From: Rhodospirillaceae bacterium | Lineage (GTDB): Bacteria > Pseudomonadota > Alphaproteobacteria > DSM-16000 > Inquilinaceae | Assembly (NCBI GenBank): GCA_020638595.1 | Contig: JACKIG010000007.1 | Span: 62,001 to 126,000, forward strand | Direction: 5' to 3' | DNA: 64,000 nt | In this document: piece by piece, positions 16,736-25,077 of the stretch | How positions within the stretch are numbered: position 1 is the stretch's first letter | Layout of the letters: every line of letters starts with the position of its first letter | Translations under genes and position numbers: made by a program | Notes under the pieces: generated by a model | The model's database searches: none | Told to the model about the DNA's origin: nothing | Seen by the model: the letters and a program-made list of their open reading frames with translations, nothing else

Positions 16736-17878
16736 TTGCGGTTGGGAACTTGGGGTCCGAATGCGGAACTGATCGGCGAGCCTGGCGGCCGGACACGCCT
16801 GGATACGCCGGCCCTGGTCTTGGACGTGGAGGCGTTCGAACGCAACCTGGGGCGCATGGCGGCCACGGTGCGCGCCAGCGGCGCGGCGCTGAGGCCGCAT
16901 GCCAAGACGCACAAGTCGGTGGCCGTGGCGCGCCGGCAGATCGCGGCCGGCGCCGTGGGCATCTGCTGTACGACGCTGGGCGAAGCCGAAGTGCTGGCGG
17001 GCGCGGGGATTCGCGGGCTTCTCATCACCTCGCCGGTGGTGACGGACGCCAAGATCCGCAGGCTGGCCGCCCTGAACACCGATGCTGACGGAATCAGCGT
17101 CGTTGCCGACGATCCCGCCGCCGTCGCCGCGCTGGACCGCGCGACGGCCGGCCGCGAACGTCCCCTGTCGGTCCTGGTCGACCTGGATGTCGGCGTGCAT
17201 CGCACCGGCGCAGCCACCGTGGACGACGCGCTGGCGCTCGCCCGGCAGGTCGACGCCGCACCGGGACTGCATTTCGCCGGGATCCAGGCCTATCACGGCA
17301 GCGTCCAGCACATCGCCGACTTCGCCGAGCGCCGCCGCCGCATCGCGGAGGCGCTGGAGCCGCTGCGCCGGCTGGTGCAGGCGCTGGTTGGGCTGGGCCT
17401 GCCGGCAACGATCGTCAGCGGCGCCGGGACCGGCAGCCATGAAATCGACAGCCAGGGAGGGCTGTTCACAGAGCTGCAGGCCGGGTCATACGTGTTCATG
17501 GACGTCGAATACAACGCCATCGGCTTCCGCGGCGGTGCGCCGCCGTTCGAAACGGCGCTGTTCGTCGCCACCAGTGTGGTGAGTGCGCGCCATCCGGGCT
17601 TCGTGACCGTCGATGCCGGCGTCAAGGCCCTGGCCACCGATGGACCGCTTCCCCAGGTGTCCCGCGGTGCGCCGGAGGGTACGGTCTACGCCTTCCGCGG
17701 CGACGAGCACGGCCAGCTGACGGTTCCCGCGGGGCTGCCGCCGCCTGCGCTGGGCACGGTGGTCGAACTGGTGACGCCCCATTGCGACCCGACGGTCAAC
17801 CTGTACGACCGCTACCACGTCTGCCGCGGTGACACCCTGGTTGAGATCTGGCAGGTGGACGCGCGCGGCCGCGCCTGA
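16736..17878 (+). CDS. DSD1-type PLP enzyme (D-threonine aldolase / D-serine dehydratase-like, alanine racemase fold)
   Basis: Fold-type III PLP enzyme, about 380 aa. The N-terminus RLDTPALVLDVEAFERNLGRM and the PLP-lysine block LRPHAKTHKSVAVARRQ (lysine in HAKTHK) identify the family; the C-terminal metal-binding region carries VELVTPHCDPTVNLYDRYHV with the conserved His and Cys. Start: TTG at 16736 has GGAGG eight bases upstream; an in-frame ATG at 16679 has no Shine-Dalgarno sequence. Activity could be D-threonine aldolase, D-serine dehydratase or 3-hydroxy-D-aspartate aldolase. Divergent from MlrC-like, convergent with an amidase. Confidence 0.88.
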   Translation: MRLGTWGPNAELIGEPGGRTRLDTPALVLDVEAFERNLGRMAATVRASGAALRPHAKTHKSVAVARRQIAAGAVGICCTTLGEAEVLAGAGIRGLLITSPVVTDAKIRRLAALNTDADGISVVADDPAAVAALDRATAGRERPLSVLVDLDVGVHRTGAATVDDALALARQVDAAPGLHFAGIQAYHGSVQHIADFAERRRRIAEALEPLRRLVQALVGLGLPATIVSGAGTGSHEIDSQGGLFTELQAGSYVFMDVEYNAIGFRGGAPPFETALFVATSVVSARHPGFVTVDAGVKALATDGPLPQVSRGAPEGTVYAFRGDEHGQLTVPAGLPPPALGTVVELVTPHCDPTVNLYDRYHVCRGDTLVEIWQVDARGRA

Positions 17879-17885
17879 GGCGGCG

Positions 17886-19289
17886 TCACGCCGGCGGTGG
17901 CGACGGCGGCAGGGCGAACGGACGGGCGGTCTCGAACGCCCGCGCGGCCCGCAGCACCAGGTCGTCGCGGTGCATGGGGCCGACGATCTGGAGGCCCGCC
18001 GGCAGCCCGGCGGCGGTCAGACCGCAGGGCACCGTCGCCGCCGGCTGCTGGGTCAGGTTGAAGGGATAGGTGAACCCGGCATATTCCATCCAGCGCGTCT
18101 GGTTGTAGGGATCGGGAACCTCCTGGCCCGCGGGGAACGCTGCGATCGGCATCGACGGCAGCACCAGCAGGTCGTAGCGCTGGTGGAACTGCTTCATGCG
18201 GATGCCCAGCGCCGCGCGCTCCGTCGTCGCTTGCAGGTAGTCGGCGGCGGTGATGGTGTCGCCCTCCGCCATCACCTGTGCCAGGCCCGGGTCCAGCAGT
18301 GCCCTCTGTTCCCGGCTCAGGCTGCGGCCAACCTGTGCGGCACCGGCATACCAGAGGGTGCGGAAGATCGCCGCCGGGCTGGCGAAGCCGGGATCGGCGC
18401 GCTCCACCGTGGCGCCCAGATCCGCCAGCACCGCCGCCGCGTCGGCGACGAGGGCGGCGATCTCCGCATCGACCGGCACGTGTCCCAGGTCGGGGCTGAA
18501 GGCGATCTTCAGGCCGCGTACGCCATCCTCCAGGCCGACGCGGTAGTCGCGCCGGTCATAGGGCAGTTGGTACCAGTCGCGCGCATCCGGCTCGGCGATC
18601 ACCGTCAGCATCAGGGCGGCGTCCTCCACCGTGCGCGTCAGCGGGCCGACATGCGACAGCGTGCCCATCGGGCTGACGGGATAGGCGGCGACCCGCCCGA
18701 AACTGGGCTTCAGGCCGAACACGCCGGTGAAGGCGCCCGGGATGCGCACCGATCCGCCGCCGTCGGTGCCGATATGCAGGGCGCCCATGCCCAAGGCCGC
18801 GGCGACCGCGGCACCGCCGCTGCTGCCGCCCGGCGTCATCCGGGTGTTCCACGGATTGCGCGTGATGCCGGTCAGCGGGCTGTCGGTCACGGCCTTCCAC
18901 CCGAATTCCGGCGTCGTCGTCTTGCCGAGCAGAACGGCGCCATGGGCCCTGAGCTTGGCCGTTGCCGGCGCATCTTCGGCCCAGGGCTGGTCCCTGGCGA
19001 CGGTCAGGCTGCCGCGCAGGGTCGGCCAGCCGGCGGTCAGCACAAGGTCCTTGATCGTCGCCGGCACGCCGTCGACCAGGCCCGCGGGCGCGGCCTTCAT
19101 CCAGCGCGACTCGCTCTCCGCCGCTGCCCGGGTGACGGCGGCCTCGTCGACCAGGGTGAAGGCGTTGACCGCGCCGTCGAAGGCCGCGATGCGGCGCAAC
19201 ACGGCGTCCGCGACCTCGCGCGGCGACACCGTGTGGCGGCGGTAGCACCGCAGCAGCTCTGCGGCCGGCATCAGGGCAAGGTCGGTCAT
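17886..19289 (-). CDS. Amidase (amidase signature family)
   Basis: 467-aa Ser-cisSer-Lys hydrolase. The catalytic lysine is in DGVPATIKDLVLTAG near residue 77, the Gly/Ser-rich signature is TRMTPGGSSGGAAVAAALG, and the nucleophile region is GTDGGGSVRIPGAFTGVFGLKP. It ends seven bases from the convergent PLP enzyme. Family members hydrolyse aryl or aliphatic amides; it is not GatA in context, since no gatB/gatC is nearby. Substrate not deducible. Confidence 0.92.
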   Translation of the reverse strand: MTDLALMPAAELLRCYRRHTVSPREVADAVLRRIAAFDGAVNAFTLVDEAAVTRAAAESESRWMKAAPAGLVDGVPATIKDLVLTAGWPTLRGSLTVARDQPWAEDAPATAKLRAHGAVLLGKTTTPEFGWKAVTDSPLTGITRNPWNTRMTPGGSSGGAAVAAALGMGALHIGTDGGGSVRIPGAFTGVFGLKPSFGRVAAYPVSPMGTLSHVGPLTRTVEDAALMLTVIAEPDARDWYQLPYDRRDYRVGLEDGVRGLKIAFSPDLGHVPVDAEIAALVADAAAVLADLGATVERADPGFASPAAIFRTLWYAGAAQVGRSLSREQRALLDPGLAQVMAEGDTITAADYLQATTERAALGIRMKQFHQRYDLLVLPSMPIAAFPAGQEVPDPYNQTRWMEYAGFTYPFNLTQQPAATVPCGLTAAGLPAGLQIVGPMHRDDLVLRAARAFETARPFALPPSPPPA

Positions 19290-19443
19290 GGGAAAACGCC
19301 TCCCCGGGGCGTCGGGGGCGCGGCGGCGAGGACGCGGCCCCCAAGGCTTTTCGGTTCCGTCCCCCCATCTTCTCCACTAGCATGACCGATGACGCAAGAA
19401 ATGGGGCCCGGTGGGTCCGAAGTCGTCGGAGGAGAGAGGGGCG

Positions 19444-20424
19444 ATGACGTCGCTGGATGAGCTCCGCCAACGGGTGCGGGCGGCCGAGGAAAACTTCGGC
19501 AAGGTCGGCAACGAAGACCGCGAATACGCCGAACGGCTGGCCGGGCTTGTGGAAACGATGGACGGCCGCCTGCGCGAGCAGCGCCAAGAGGTGGAAGCCA
19601 TCCGGACGGAATTCGACCGGCTGAAGCACGAGAACGAGGAACTGCGCGGCATGCTGCTGTCGCTGCTGCTGTCGGTCGAACGCGGCGGTCGCGCGCAGCT
19701 GGGCCAGACGATGCAGGAGCTGTATGCGCGGATGAGCACGCTGGCCGGCGCGGTCGGCATGGCGCCGCCGCTGCCGCCACCGGTGCCGCGCGACGTGCTG
19801 CCCCCCGATGCCGGGCTGGACGAGCCGGAGCTTGAGGGCGAACCGGCGGACGAGGCGGAGCCGGCTGTCCCGGCCGGCCCGGTCCTGGTGGTGCCCGACG
19901 TCAAGGCGACGCCCCTGCCGGATGATACCGGCCCGGGCCTGGGTCTGCCGCCCTTGCCGGAGCAGGAGGCGCCGGGGGAGCCCGCCGTCCGGACCACGCC
20001 GACGACCATGCAGGCAGCCGTGCAGACGGCCGATGATGACGGGGATTTCTCGGGACTTCCCGAACTGGATGCCCTGGCGGCGGACGTGACCGCCGCGGCG
20101 GCGGAGCACCTGTCGGGCGTCGATGACCTGGCGGAGGAAGAGCCGGGGGACCTGATGCACTATACACCGCCGCGGCCCCCATTGACGGCGGCGCCGGCGG
20201 GAACGGGCGGCCCCCCCGGGATCGATGAGACGGCCCGCCTTTCGGGGGCGGACGTCCGCGACCAGCTGCGTGCATCCCGCCCCAGCGAAACCACGCGCGG
20301 TGGGGTCACGTCGGGGGTCGAGGTCAAGGTGGGCGGGGACGAGGGCCGGCCGCGGCCCTTCGAACGCATCATCCAGCGGATGAGCATGGCCGCCCAGGGC
20401 GAAGACCGGGAGCGCACCGACTGA
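19444..20424 (+). CDS. Hypothetical coiled-coil protein with long acidic, proline-rich tail
   Basis: 326 aa, function unknown. The start ATG follows GGAGGAGAGAGGGG, a very strong ribosome-binding site. Residues 1-75 form a clear coiled coil (DELRQRVRAAEENFG, LREQRQEVEAIRTEFDRLKH). Residues ~80-110 are a short hydrophobic or amphipathic stretch (MLLSLLLSVERGGR). The rest is low-complexity, rich in Pro, Ala, Glu and Asp and probably disordered. No signal peptide. It precedes chaC by 100 bp. Such layouts are seen in cell-pole or scaffold proteins, but I cannot assign a role. Confidence 0.72.
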   Translation: MTSLDELRQRVRAAEENFGKVGNEDREYAERLAGLVETMDGRLREQRQEVEAIRTEFDRLKHENEELRGMLLSLLLSVERGGRAQLGQTMQELYARMSTLAGAVGMAPPLPPPVPRDVLPPDAGLDEPELEGEPADEAEPAVPAGPVLVVPDVKATPLPDDTGPGLGLPPLPEQEAPGEPAVRTTPTTMQAAVQTADDDGDFSGLPELDALAADVTAAAAEHLSGVDDLAEEEPGDLMHYTPPRPPLTAAPAGTGGPPGIDETARLSGADVRDQLRASRPSETTRGGVTSGVEVKVGGDEGRPRPFERIIQRMSMAAQGEDRERTD

Positions 20425-20524
20425 CCACCCGCATGCGGACCATGTCTGTCTTCTTGAGCGGTGGGGACCCGGCTGGCGACCCCATGGCCGCTGTCCGCCC
20501 CGGACGGCAGGGCGCGGGGACGCC

Positions 20525-21232
20525 GTGACCACCGGCCACCGCCATCCCGCGTCGGCGGGCAATGTCCTGACGCGCGAAATGATCCGCGATGGCGGCGTCC
20601 AGCGCATGCTGATCGAGAGCGGCGCCGCGGCGGAGGTGCTGAGCGAAGAGGCGCTGGCGGCTTCGCGCCGGGACCTGCTGGGCGACGACCCGCCCGCCGG
20701 GCCGGTCTGGGTCTTCGGCTACGGGTCGCTGATCTGGAACCCGGCATTCCACTATTCCGAACAGTGTATCGGCGTCGTCAACGGCTATCACCGGCAGTTC
20801 TGCCTGTGGACGCATCTCGGCCGCGGCAGCCCCGACTGCCCGGGACTGGTGCTGGGGCTCGAGCGCGGCGGGTCGTGCCGCGGCGTCGCCTTCCGCATGG
20901 CGCCGGAAGATGCCGCGCATGAGCTGGAGATTCTCTGGCGGCGGGAGATGGTGACGGGCGCGTACCTGCCCCGCTGGGTGACGGTGCGGGCCGGCGACCG
21001 GCGCGTGCGCGCCATTGCCTTCACCATCAACCGGGCGCATGGCCGCTATGCGGGTCGGCTGGACGAGGCGCAGATCGTCGAGGTCCTGGCGACGGCGGCG
21101 GGCAGGCTGGGCCCCTGTGCGGACTACCTGTTCAACACGGTCCGGCACCTGGACGAGCTGGGGCTGCCCGACCGGCCGCTGCGCCGGCTTGCCGTAAGGG
21201 TGGCTGAGAGGCTCGGCCGTGCCGCCACCTGA
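20525..21232 (+). CDS. chaC: Glutathione-specific gamma-glutamylcyclotransferase, ChaC family
   Basis: 235-aa cytosolic enzyme that releases 5-oxoproline from glutathione. Motif WVFGYGSLIWNPAF is the gamma-glutamyl-binding loop, and DRRVRAIAFTINRAHGRYAG and GPCADYLFNTVRHLDELG are family blocks; the catalytic glutamate is expected near EILWRREMVTG. A GTG start at 20525 is used; a later ATG (20579) is possible. Its 3' end overlaps the DMT transporter gene by 14 bases. Confidence 0.92.
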   Translation: MTTGHRHPASAGNVLTREMIRDGGVQRMLIESGAAAEVLSEEALAASRRDLLGDDPPAGPVWVFGYGSLIWNPAFHYSEQCIGVVNGYHRQFCLWTHLGRGSPDCPGLVLGLERGGSCRGVAFRMAPEDAAHELEILWRREMVTGAYLPRWVTVRAGDRRVRAIAFTINRAHGRYAGRLDEAQIVEVLATAAGRLGPCADYLFNTVRHLDELGLPDRPLRRLAVRVAERLGRAAT

Positions 21233-22169
21233 CGCCGGCCTGCCGCAGTCCGCCGCGATCGAGGGCATGGCGCCGCTTCGCAGCGTGGCGGCGAACAACT
21301 GGCGCGGCATCGGCCTGATGCTGCTGTCGACCCTGTGCTTTTCCGTGATGCACGCCAGCATCCGCCACATGTCGGCCAGCCTGCATCCGTTCGAGATCGC
21401 GTTCTTCCGCAACCTGTTCGGCCTGCTGGTCGTGCTGCCCTGGTTCGTGCGCGACGGCCTGGCGCCGCTGAAGACCAGCCGGCTGCGACTGCATGGCCTG
21501 CGTGCGGCCTTGAACACGGTGGCGATGCTGTCGTTTTTCATGGCGCTGAGCTTGACGCCGCTGACGGATGTCACCGCCCTGGCGTTCGCCGCGCCGGTCT
21601 TTGCGACCGTGCTGGCGATCCTGGTGTTCCGCGAGACGGTCGGCATCCGCCGCTGGTCGGCCATCGCGTTGGGCTTTGCCGGAACGCTGGTCGTGCTGCG
21701 GCCCGGGTTCCAGCAGGTGGGGATGGGGCCGATGCTGGCGCTTGGTGCCTCGCTGACCTGGGCCTTCGTCCTTCTGGTGATCAAGGAACTGGGGCGATCG
21801 GATTCCAGCGTCACCATCACCACCTACATGCAGTTGTTCATGGCGCCGCTGTCGCTGGTGGCGGCCCTGTTCGTCTGGCGCACCCCGGACCTGGCGCATG
21901 TGCCGTGGCTGGTGGGGATCGGCCTGGCCGGCGGCTGCGGCCAGCTGCTGATGGCCCAGGCGCTTCGGCAGGCCGATACCAACGTCGTCATGCCGTTCGA
22001 CTTCTGCAAGCTGATCTGGGTGACGGTGATCGCCTATGTGGCGTTCGGCGAGGTGCCGGACGGGTTCACCTGGGCGGGCGGGACGATGATCTTCATGTCG
22101 GCGGCCTATATCGCCTATCGCGAGCGCGACCGCGGCCGGGTCGTTCCGGCGGTCAGTCCGCCCAATTGA
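21219..22169 (+). CDS. EamA/DMT family transporter
   Basis: 316-aa drug/metabolite-type permease with ten predicted helices in two EamA repeats. The first repeat starts RGIGLMLLSTLCFSVMHASIRHM and includes EIAFFRNLFGLLVVLPWF; the first ends with IRRWSAIALGFAGTLVVLRPG. Relatives include S-adenosylmethionine and purine-base transporters. GTG at 21219 overlaps the chaC stop, suggesting coupling; an ATG at 21267 is an alternative start. Substrate unknown. Confidence 0.87.
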   Translation: MPPPDAGLPQSAAIEGMAPLRSVAANNWRGIGLMLLSTLCFSVMHASIRHMSASLHPFEIAFFRNLFGLLVVLPWFVRDGLAPLKTSRLRLHGLRAALNTVAMLSFFMALSLTPLTDVTALAFAAPVFATVLAILVFRETVGIRRWSAIALGFAGTLVVLRPGFQQVGMGPMLALGASLTWAFVLLVIKELGRSDSSVTITTYMQLFMAPLSLVAALFVWRTPDLAHVPWLVGIGLAGGCGQLLMAQALRQADTNVVMPFDFCKLIWVTVIAYVAFGEVPDGFTWAGGTMIFMSAAYIAYRERDRGRVVPAVSPPN

Positions 22170-22236
22170 CGGGGATCCCCGCTTGGGTCCTGCTGTCGGG
22201 CAGGCAGTGGCCCAGCGGCAAGGGGCATTGAGGGCA

Positions 22237-22698
22237 ATGACGACGGTTTTCACCATCGGCTATGAACGGGCCAGCCCCGAGGAGGTCGTGCAGGCGCTGA
22301 AGGCGGCCGGTGTCACCGTACTGGCCGATGTCCGCGCCGTTCCCAATTCCCGCCGCCGCGGCTTTTCCAAGCGCGCCCTGACCGCGGCCATGGAGGATGC
22401 GGGCCTGCACTACCGCCATTTCGTGGCGCTGGGGAACCCGAAGGAAGGTCGCGAGGCGGGCCATGCCGGGCGGATGGACGACTTCCGGCGCATCTTCGCC
22501 GCCCAGCTTGCCACCGACGCCGCCGGGGCTGCGCTGCAAGACCTGGCCGACCTTGTGGAGCGGGAACAGGTCTGCCTTCTGTGCTACGAGGCCGATGCCG
22601 ACCACTGCCACCGGTCCATCGTTGCCGCCGCCCTCGGCAGCCGGATGGCGCTGGACATCCGGCACCTGCGCGCCGCGGCGGGGCCGGGCGATGGCTGA
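22237..22698 (+). CDS. DUF488 domain-containing protein
   Basis: 153 aa. Family hallmarks: TTVFTIGYERASPEEVVQAL, LADVRAVPNSRRRGFSK and LLCYEADADHCHRSIVAAAL, the last a Cys/His block shared by DUF488 proteins and suggestive of a nucleotide- or metal-linked function. The biochemical role is unknown. Stop overlaps the start of the YcgN-like gene by eight bases, so the two are probably translationally coupled. Confidence 0.9.
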   Translation: MTTVFTIGYERASPEEVVQALKAAGVTVLADVRAVPNSRRRGFSKRALTAAMEDAGLHYRHFVALGNPKEGREAGHAGRMDDFRRIFAAQLATDAAGAALQDLADLVEREQVCLLCYEADADHCHRSIVAAALGSRMALDIRHLRAAAGPGDG

Positions 22699-23194
22699 CC
22701 AGCCCTTCTGGGAAAAGCCGCTGGACCAGCTGTCCGACGGCGAATGGGAAGCGCTGTGCGACGGCTGTGGCAAGTGCTGCCTCGTCAAGCTGCGGGACGA
22801 GGTGACGGACCAGCTGTATTTCACCGATGTCGCCTGCCGCCTGCTGGACCGCACCAGCTGCCGGTGTGGCGACTATGCCAACCGGCGGACGCATGTGCCC
22901 GACTGCGTGGTGCTGAAGCCGGGGTCGATCGGCGATCTGGACTGGCTTCCGTCGACCTGCGCCTACCGGCTGAGGGCGGCCGGCGAGGCACTGCCCTGGT
23001 GGCACCCGCTGGTGTCCGGCGATCCCGAGACGGTGCACCTGGTCGCCATGTCGGTGCGCGACCGGATCGTGTCGGAGGATGAGGTCGACGAGGACGATAT
23101 GGAGGACCATATCGCGCGCTGGCCGGAGCCTGAGGCCTATCCCGTTCCCCGGCTGCGCAGCCGCCGGCCCGGCAGGTCGCGCAAGGCGGGGTGA
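22691..23194 (+). CDS. YcgN family cysteine-cluster protein (UPF0260)
   Basis: 167 aa. Begins FWEKPLDQLSDGEWEALCDGCGKCC; the CDGCGKCC cluster plus later CRLLDRTSCRCGDY and VPDC cysteines form the conserved metal- or Fe-S-type cluster of this family. Function unproven. The ATG lies inside the end of the DUF488 gene. Normal length (about 150-170 aa). Confidence 0.92.
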   Translation: MADQPFWEKPLDQLSDGEWEALCDGCGKCCLVKLRDEVTDQLYFTDVACRLLDRTSCRCGDYANRRTHVPDCVVLKPGSIGDLDWLPSTCAYRLRAAGEALPWWHPLVSGDPETVHLVAMSVRDRIVSEDEVDEDDMEDHIARWPEPEAYPVPRLRSRRPGRSRKAG

Positions 23195-23232
23195 CAATCC
23201 GCGGCCACTGTGGCACGAATGCCTCACCACAG

Positions 23233-23248
23233 TGTGATCAAGATCACA
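23233..23248. promoter_or_regulatory. Perfect CRP-type operator palindrome
   Basis: TGTGATCAAGATCACA matches the CRP consensus TGTGA-N6-TCACA exactly, with 7-bp perfect arms around AA. It lies 94 bp upstream of the DUF2141 gene, followed by an AT-rich stretch (CAATATATCAAA). An overlapping inverted repeat (CACTGTGG 23206-23213 with CCACAGTG 23227-23234) sits to its left. Which CRP/FNR-family regulator binds is not known. Confidence 0.65.
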
Positions 23249-23341
23249 GTCACCTATAGCGGCCCGCAATATATCAAACCCAGAGACGTCTCCCTGCGCC
23301 CCGGGCGCGGGGCTCGGGACACTCAGGGATCAGGTACTGTC

Positions 23342-23785
23342 ATGAAAATCAAATCGGCATGGGTCAGGCAGGCCGCCGTTGCCTTCGCACTTCTGGCGGC
23401 GGGTGTGCCCGCAGCGGCTGAGGCGGGTCAGGTCATCGTGCATATCCAGGGTGTGCGCAGCGACCAGGGGCTGGTGCGCATCGGCGTCTATGGCCAGGAC
23501 AGCGCATTTCCGCGCAGCGGCCGGGTCGCCGGCCAGGAAATCGCCGCCCACCGGGGCGAGGTCGTGGTGACGTTCGAAGACCTGGCGCCCGGCGTCTACG
23601 CCATTGCCATCCACCATGACGAGGACGGCGACGGCGAATTCGACACGACGCTGATCGGCTTGCCGAGCGAAGGCTACGGCTTTTCCAATGATGCGCCGGT
23701 CGTCTTCGGTCCGCCGGACTTCGATTCCGCGGCGATCGACGTCCACGATGACGGGGCGACGACGGCCCTCAGCGTTCGCTACTGA
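23342..23785 (+). CDS. DUF2141 domain-containing secreted protein
   Basis: 147 aa with a signal peptide (residues ~1-27, VAFALLAAGVPAAAEAG). The mature part is a small beta-sandwich-like domain: GQVIVHIQGVRSDQGLVRIGVY, LAPGVYAIAIHHDEDGDGEFDT and GYGFSNDAPVVFGPPDFD are the standard DUF2141 blocks; the Asp-rich DEDGDGEFD resembles a calcium loop. Function unknown. The start is the ATG at 23342; sequence upstream is the CRP-like regulatory region. Converges on the FliL-like gene. Confidence 0.88.
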   Translation: MKIKSAWVRQAAVAFALLAAGVPAAAEAGQVIVHIQGVRSDQGLVRIGVYGQDSAFPRSGRVAGQEIAAHRGEVVVTFEDLAPGVYAIAIHHDEDGDGEFDTTLIGLPSEGYGFSNDAPVVFGPPDFDSAAIDVHDDGATTALSVRY

Positions 23786-23803
23786 TCCTGCGCCGCCCGG
23801 CGG

Positions 23804-24259
23804 TCAGTAGGTCCGCTGGGTCAGGATCTGGCGGAACAGCACGTCGCGGATGCGGCCGTAACCCACGGCATCGGTGACGACCTGCAGGATATCGGCCCGC
23901 AGCTGGTTCAGGCCCTCGGCGCCGGCCAGCTGCGATTCCGTGGTGTGGGCGAAGATGCCCCAGATCCCGTCGGTGATGACGGGCATGGCCTCGTCCACCG
24001 CCTCGCCGGCCGTCGCATCGTCCAGTTCCAGGGTCAGCCCGAGGATCAGCCGGATCGTGTCGCCGCGGGCTTCGGGCACCAGGAAGAAGTACATCAGCGG
24101 CAGCTCGTACAGCATGTCCTGCGATGCGCCGCTGGGTGCCGTTGCCACCGCCAGGGCCGGTCCGGCGGGGGCGAGGGTGGCCAGGGCGCAGGCGCCGGCA
24201 ATGCCGACAAGATGCCGGCGGGTGAGGGCGTGCCTGTGCTTGGGGGCGTGAAGGTCCAT
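23804..24259 (-). CDS. Exported FliL-like protein
   Basis: 151 aa. Residues 1-38 contain a twin-arginine-like signal (LTRRHLVGIAGACALATLAP ending near ALAVA). The mature part matches FliL organisation: YELPLMYFFLVPEARGDTIRLILGLTLELDD, then GLNQLRADILQVVTDAVGYGRIRDVLFRQILTQ, the conserved FliL C-terminus. FliL normally has an N-terminal membrane anchor and sits in a flagellar operon; here there is an apparently cleavable signal and no flagellar gene nearby. Role inferred only from similarity; could act at an envelope complex instead of the flagellar stator. Confidence 0.65.
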   Translation of the reverse strand: MDLHAPKHRHALTRRHLVGIAGACALATLAPAGPALAVATAPSGASQDMLYELPLMYFFLVPEARGDTIRLILGLTLELDDATAGEAVDEAMPVITDGIWGIFAHTTESQLAGAEGLNQLRADILQVVTDAVGYGRIRDVLFRQILTQRTY

Positions 24260-24450
24260 CCGGTCCGTCCGTCGCGGGGGCTTGGCAGTCGGCGCGCTTC
24301 GCCTCGTGTCTTAACCGAATGCTAGCCACTAGTGCCTATCGTCCGGTTAACGCGGTGAGGAAAAGGCGCCGCCGGACACAGGGTGGGGCGTGACGTCCGC
24401 CGGGCGACATGCCGGCAGGCAGAAACACCTCGGCCGACAGCGAGGACGAC

Positions 24451-25059
24451 ATGCGAACAGCAAGGCGGTCCCCCCTCTGGGGCCACAATCGGCGACTGGC
24501 GGCGGGCGGCGCCTGCCTGCTGGTGCTGATGGCCGCCGGTCCCATGGCGGCGGGCGTTGCCGGCGCGGAGGAGCCGAACCACCCGGCCCGCGTGGTCCAT
24601 GGCGCCGATGTCCAACCTGGCTGGTCCGCCGGGGCGAGCGCCCCGTCCGCACCCCCCGTGGGACACTGCCGGGCGCGCGTCCTTCTGGATTGCGCCGGGC
24701 TCGACACGGTGCAGGACCTGGAGACGATCGGGCGACCGTCCCGCCTGGCCGAGCAGGAGAGTGCGCCGGAACACGCAGCGGCGCCGGAAGCAGGGCATCC
24801 GGCAAGGGAAGAGCCCCCCGCGGGCGACGACGGGCGCACGCTTCGCCAACTGGTGGACCTGTCCGGCGCCGCCCCGTCCGCCGCGCCACCCCCGGCGGAG
24901 GCCGTCGCGCCGGCGGCAGGTATGCCGCGGCCCCCGACGACGGAGGAGCAGCTGGCCGCCTTGCGGGAAGCCATCACGGCCGCCGGTTTCGGCGACCAGC
25001 TTGAGGCCGGTTCGGGTCCGGCGGGCGATACCCTGGTGCTGGTCCGTCCCGCCCCCTGA
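24451..25059 (+). CDS. Hypothetical secreted Pro/Ala-rich protein
   Basis: 202 aa from the ATG at 24451, which has GAGGA just upstream; a further ATG at 24409 is in frame. Residues ~15-42 look like a signal peptide (LAAGGACLLVLMAAGPMAAG). The rest is low-complexity (Pro, Ala, Glu) with two cysteines (GHCRARVLLDCAG) and a short helical end. No family recognised. Reverse-strand open frames over the same bases are also long, as usual at this GC content, so confidence is moderate. Confidence 0.5.
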   Translation: MRTARRSPLWGHNRRLAAGGACLLVLMAAGPMAAGVAGAEEPNHPARVVHGADVQPGWSAGASAPSAPPVGHCRARVLLDCAGLDTVQDLETIGRPSRLAEQESAPEHAAAPEAGHPAREEPPAGDDGRTLRQLVDLSGAAPSAAPPPAEAVAPAAGMPRPPTTEEQLAALREAITAAGFGDQLEAGSGPAGDTLVLVRPAP

Positions 25060-25077
25060 CGGGCGGCGGTCGCGGGT

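Noticed and set aside
24336..24977. Reverse-strand frames over the 24.4-25.0 kb secreted protein
   Set aside because: Ser/Arg/Pro-rich shadows without signal or motif; the forward frame has a signal peptide and ribosome-binding site.
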